From Clostridia bacterium (GTDB lineage Bacteria; Bacillota; Clostridia; Christensenellales; Borkfalkiaceae), in contig JAFVWA010000150.1 of assembly GCA_017501885.1 (NCBI GenBank), positions 1 to 51,410 on the forward strand: a stretch of DNA of 51,410 nt, in the 5' to 3' direction. The position numbers and the translations under genes are program-made. Positions 51,303 to 51,410 of the stretch are shown in pieces (the first letter of the stretch is position 1; every line of letters starts with the position of its first letter). Under the pieces are notes generated by a model. The model saw nothing but the letters and a program-made list of their open reading frames with translations, searched no databases and was not told the origin of the DNA.

Positions 51303-51373
51303 AAGCCCTTGGGTTAGAACAATAATGACCATTGTTTATCTTTGTAAAACGCCTAAAACCCTTAGGTTAGAAC
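51303..51373. repeat. two 18-bp direct repeats next to the tRNA scar
   Basis: AAGCCCTTGGGTTAGAAC (51303-51320) and AAACCCTTAGGTTAGAAC (51356-51373) match at 16 of 18 positions, 53 bp apart. The position 23 bp inside the tRNA breakpoint fits integrase or excisionase arm-type sites. No gene is seen between 51281 and 51410. Confidence 0.5.
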
Positions 51374-51410
51374 GAGTTTTTATATGATTATAGCACGTTT
51401 TCGTGATAAA

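Overview
The window looks like a chromosomal segment of an anaerobic, low-GC Firmicute, most likely an uncultured gut Clostridia lineage (Christensenellales-like is a guess). The grounds are rubrerythrin, a membrane pyrophosphatase, a BMP-type nucleoside transporter, a full hexuronate catabolic operon, an AT-leaning base composition and sigma-A promoters that fit the consensus with 17-bp spacers. The code is standard. Nearly all genes are intact; one gene is cut by the left edge (mnmA).

Layout. 1-4400: start of mnmA (minus), a CNNM/CBS membrane protein, tRNA-Arg(CCG), an EamA transporter with an intracellular GH10 xylanase-like enzyme, and an ABM-domain protein. 4400-5800: a structured inverted-repeat element, rubrerythrin, maf. 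5850-12500 (minus): a purine salvage block with a LOG-family hydrolase, xpt, BMP lipoprotein, two-NBD ATPase and two permeases. 12660-15690: two transporters and dUTPase. 15740-18320 (minus): rpsF-ssb-rpsR with a structured leader, and cca. 18500-25180: diacylglycerol kinase-like gene, then uxaB-uxaA-uxaC-eda-kdgK, tightly packed, which takes glucuronate or galacturonate to pyruvate and glyceraldehyde-3-phosphate. 25240-28830 (minus): ClC channel, SGNH esterase, nitrilase-family amidohydrolase.

28890-34120 is the accessory part: two copies of a hairpin-rich repeat with tRNA-3'-end-like sequence bracket an AT-rich cassette holding an AGE-family epimerase, an unassigned glycosidase-like protein, a divergent AraC regulator and a PhnP-like metallo-hydrolase. 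Then come initiator tRNA-fMet, tilS, an AraC gene divergent from a ferritin-like diiron protein, K+-type hppA, fliB, a second PhnP-like hydrolase, an alpha/beta hydrolase, an MFS transporter, a phosphohexomutase, a LysR regulator, a LicC-like nucleotidyltransferase and a propeller-like lipoprotein. The right end holds a two-gene XRE-like operon, followed by the 3' half of a tRNA-Arg(ACG) gene and two 18-bp direct repeats. This looks like an integration-site scar, with the element probably continuing to the right of the window.

The most unexpected signal is promoter geometry: five genes (maf, cca, tilS and both AraC genes) have a -10 hexamer exactly 6 bp before the ATG and no Shine-Dalgarno, which predicts leaderless mRNAs. 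The remaining genes mostly have good ribosome binding sites.
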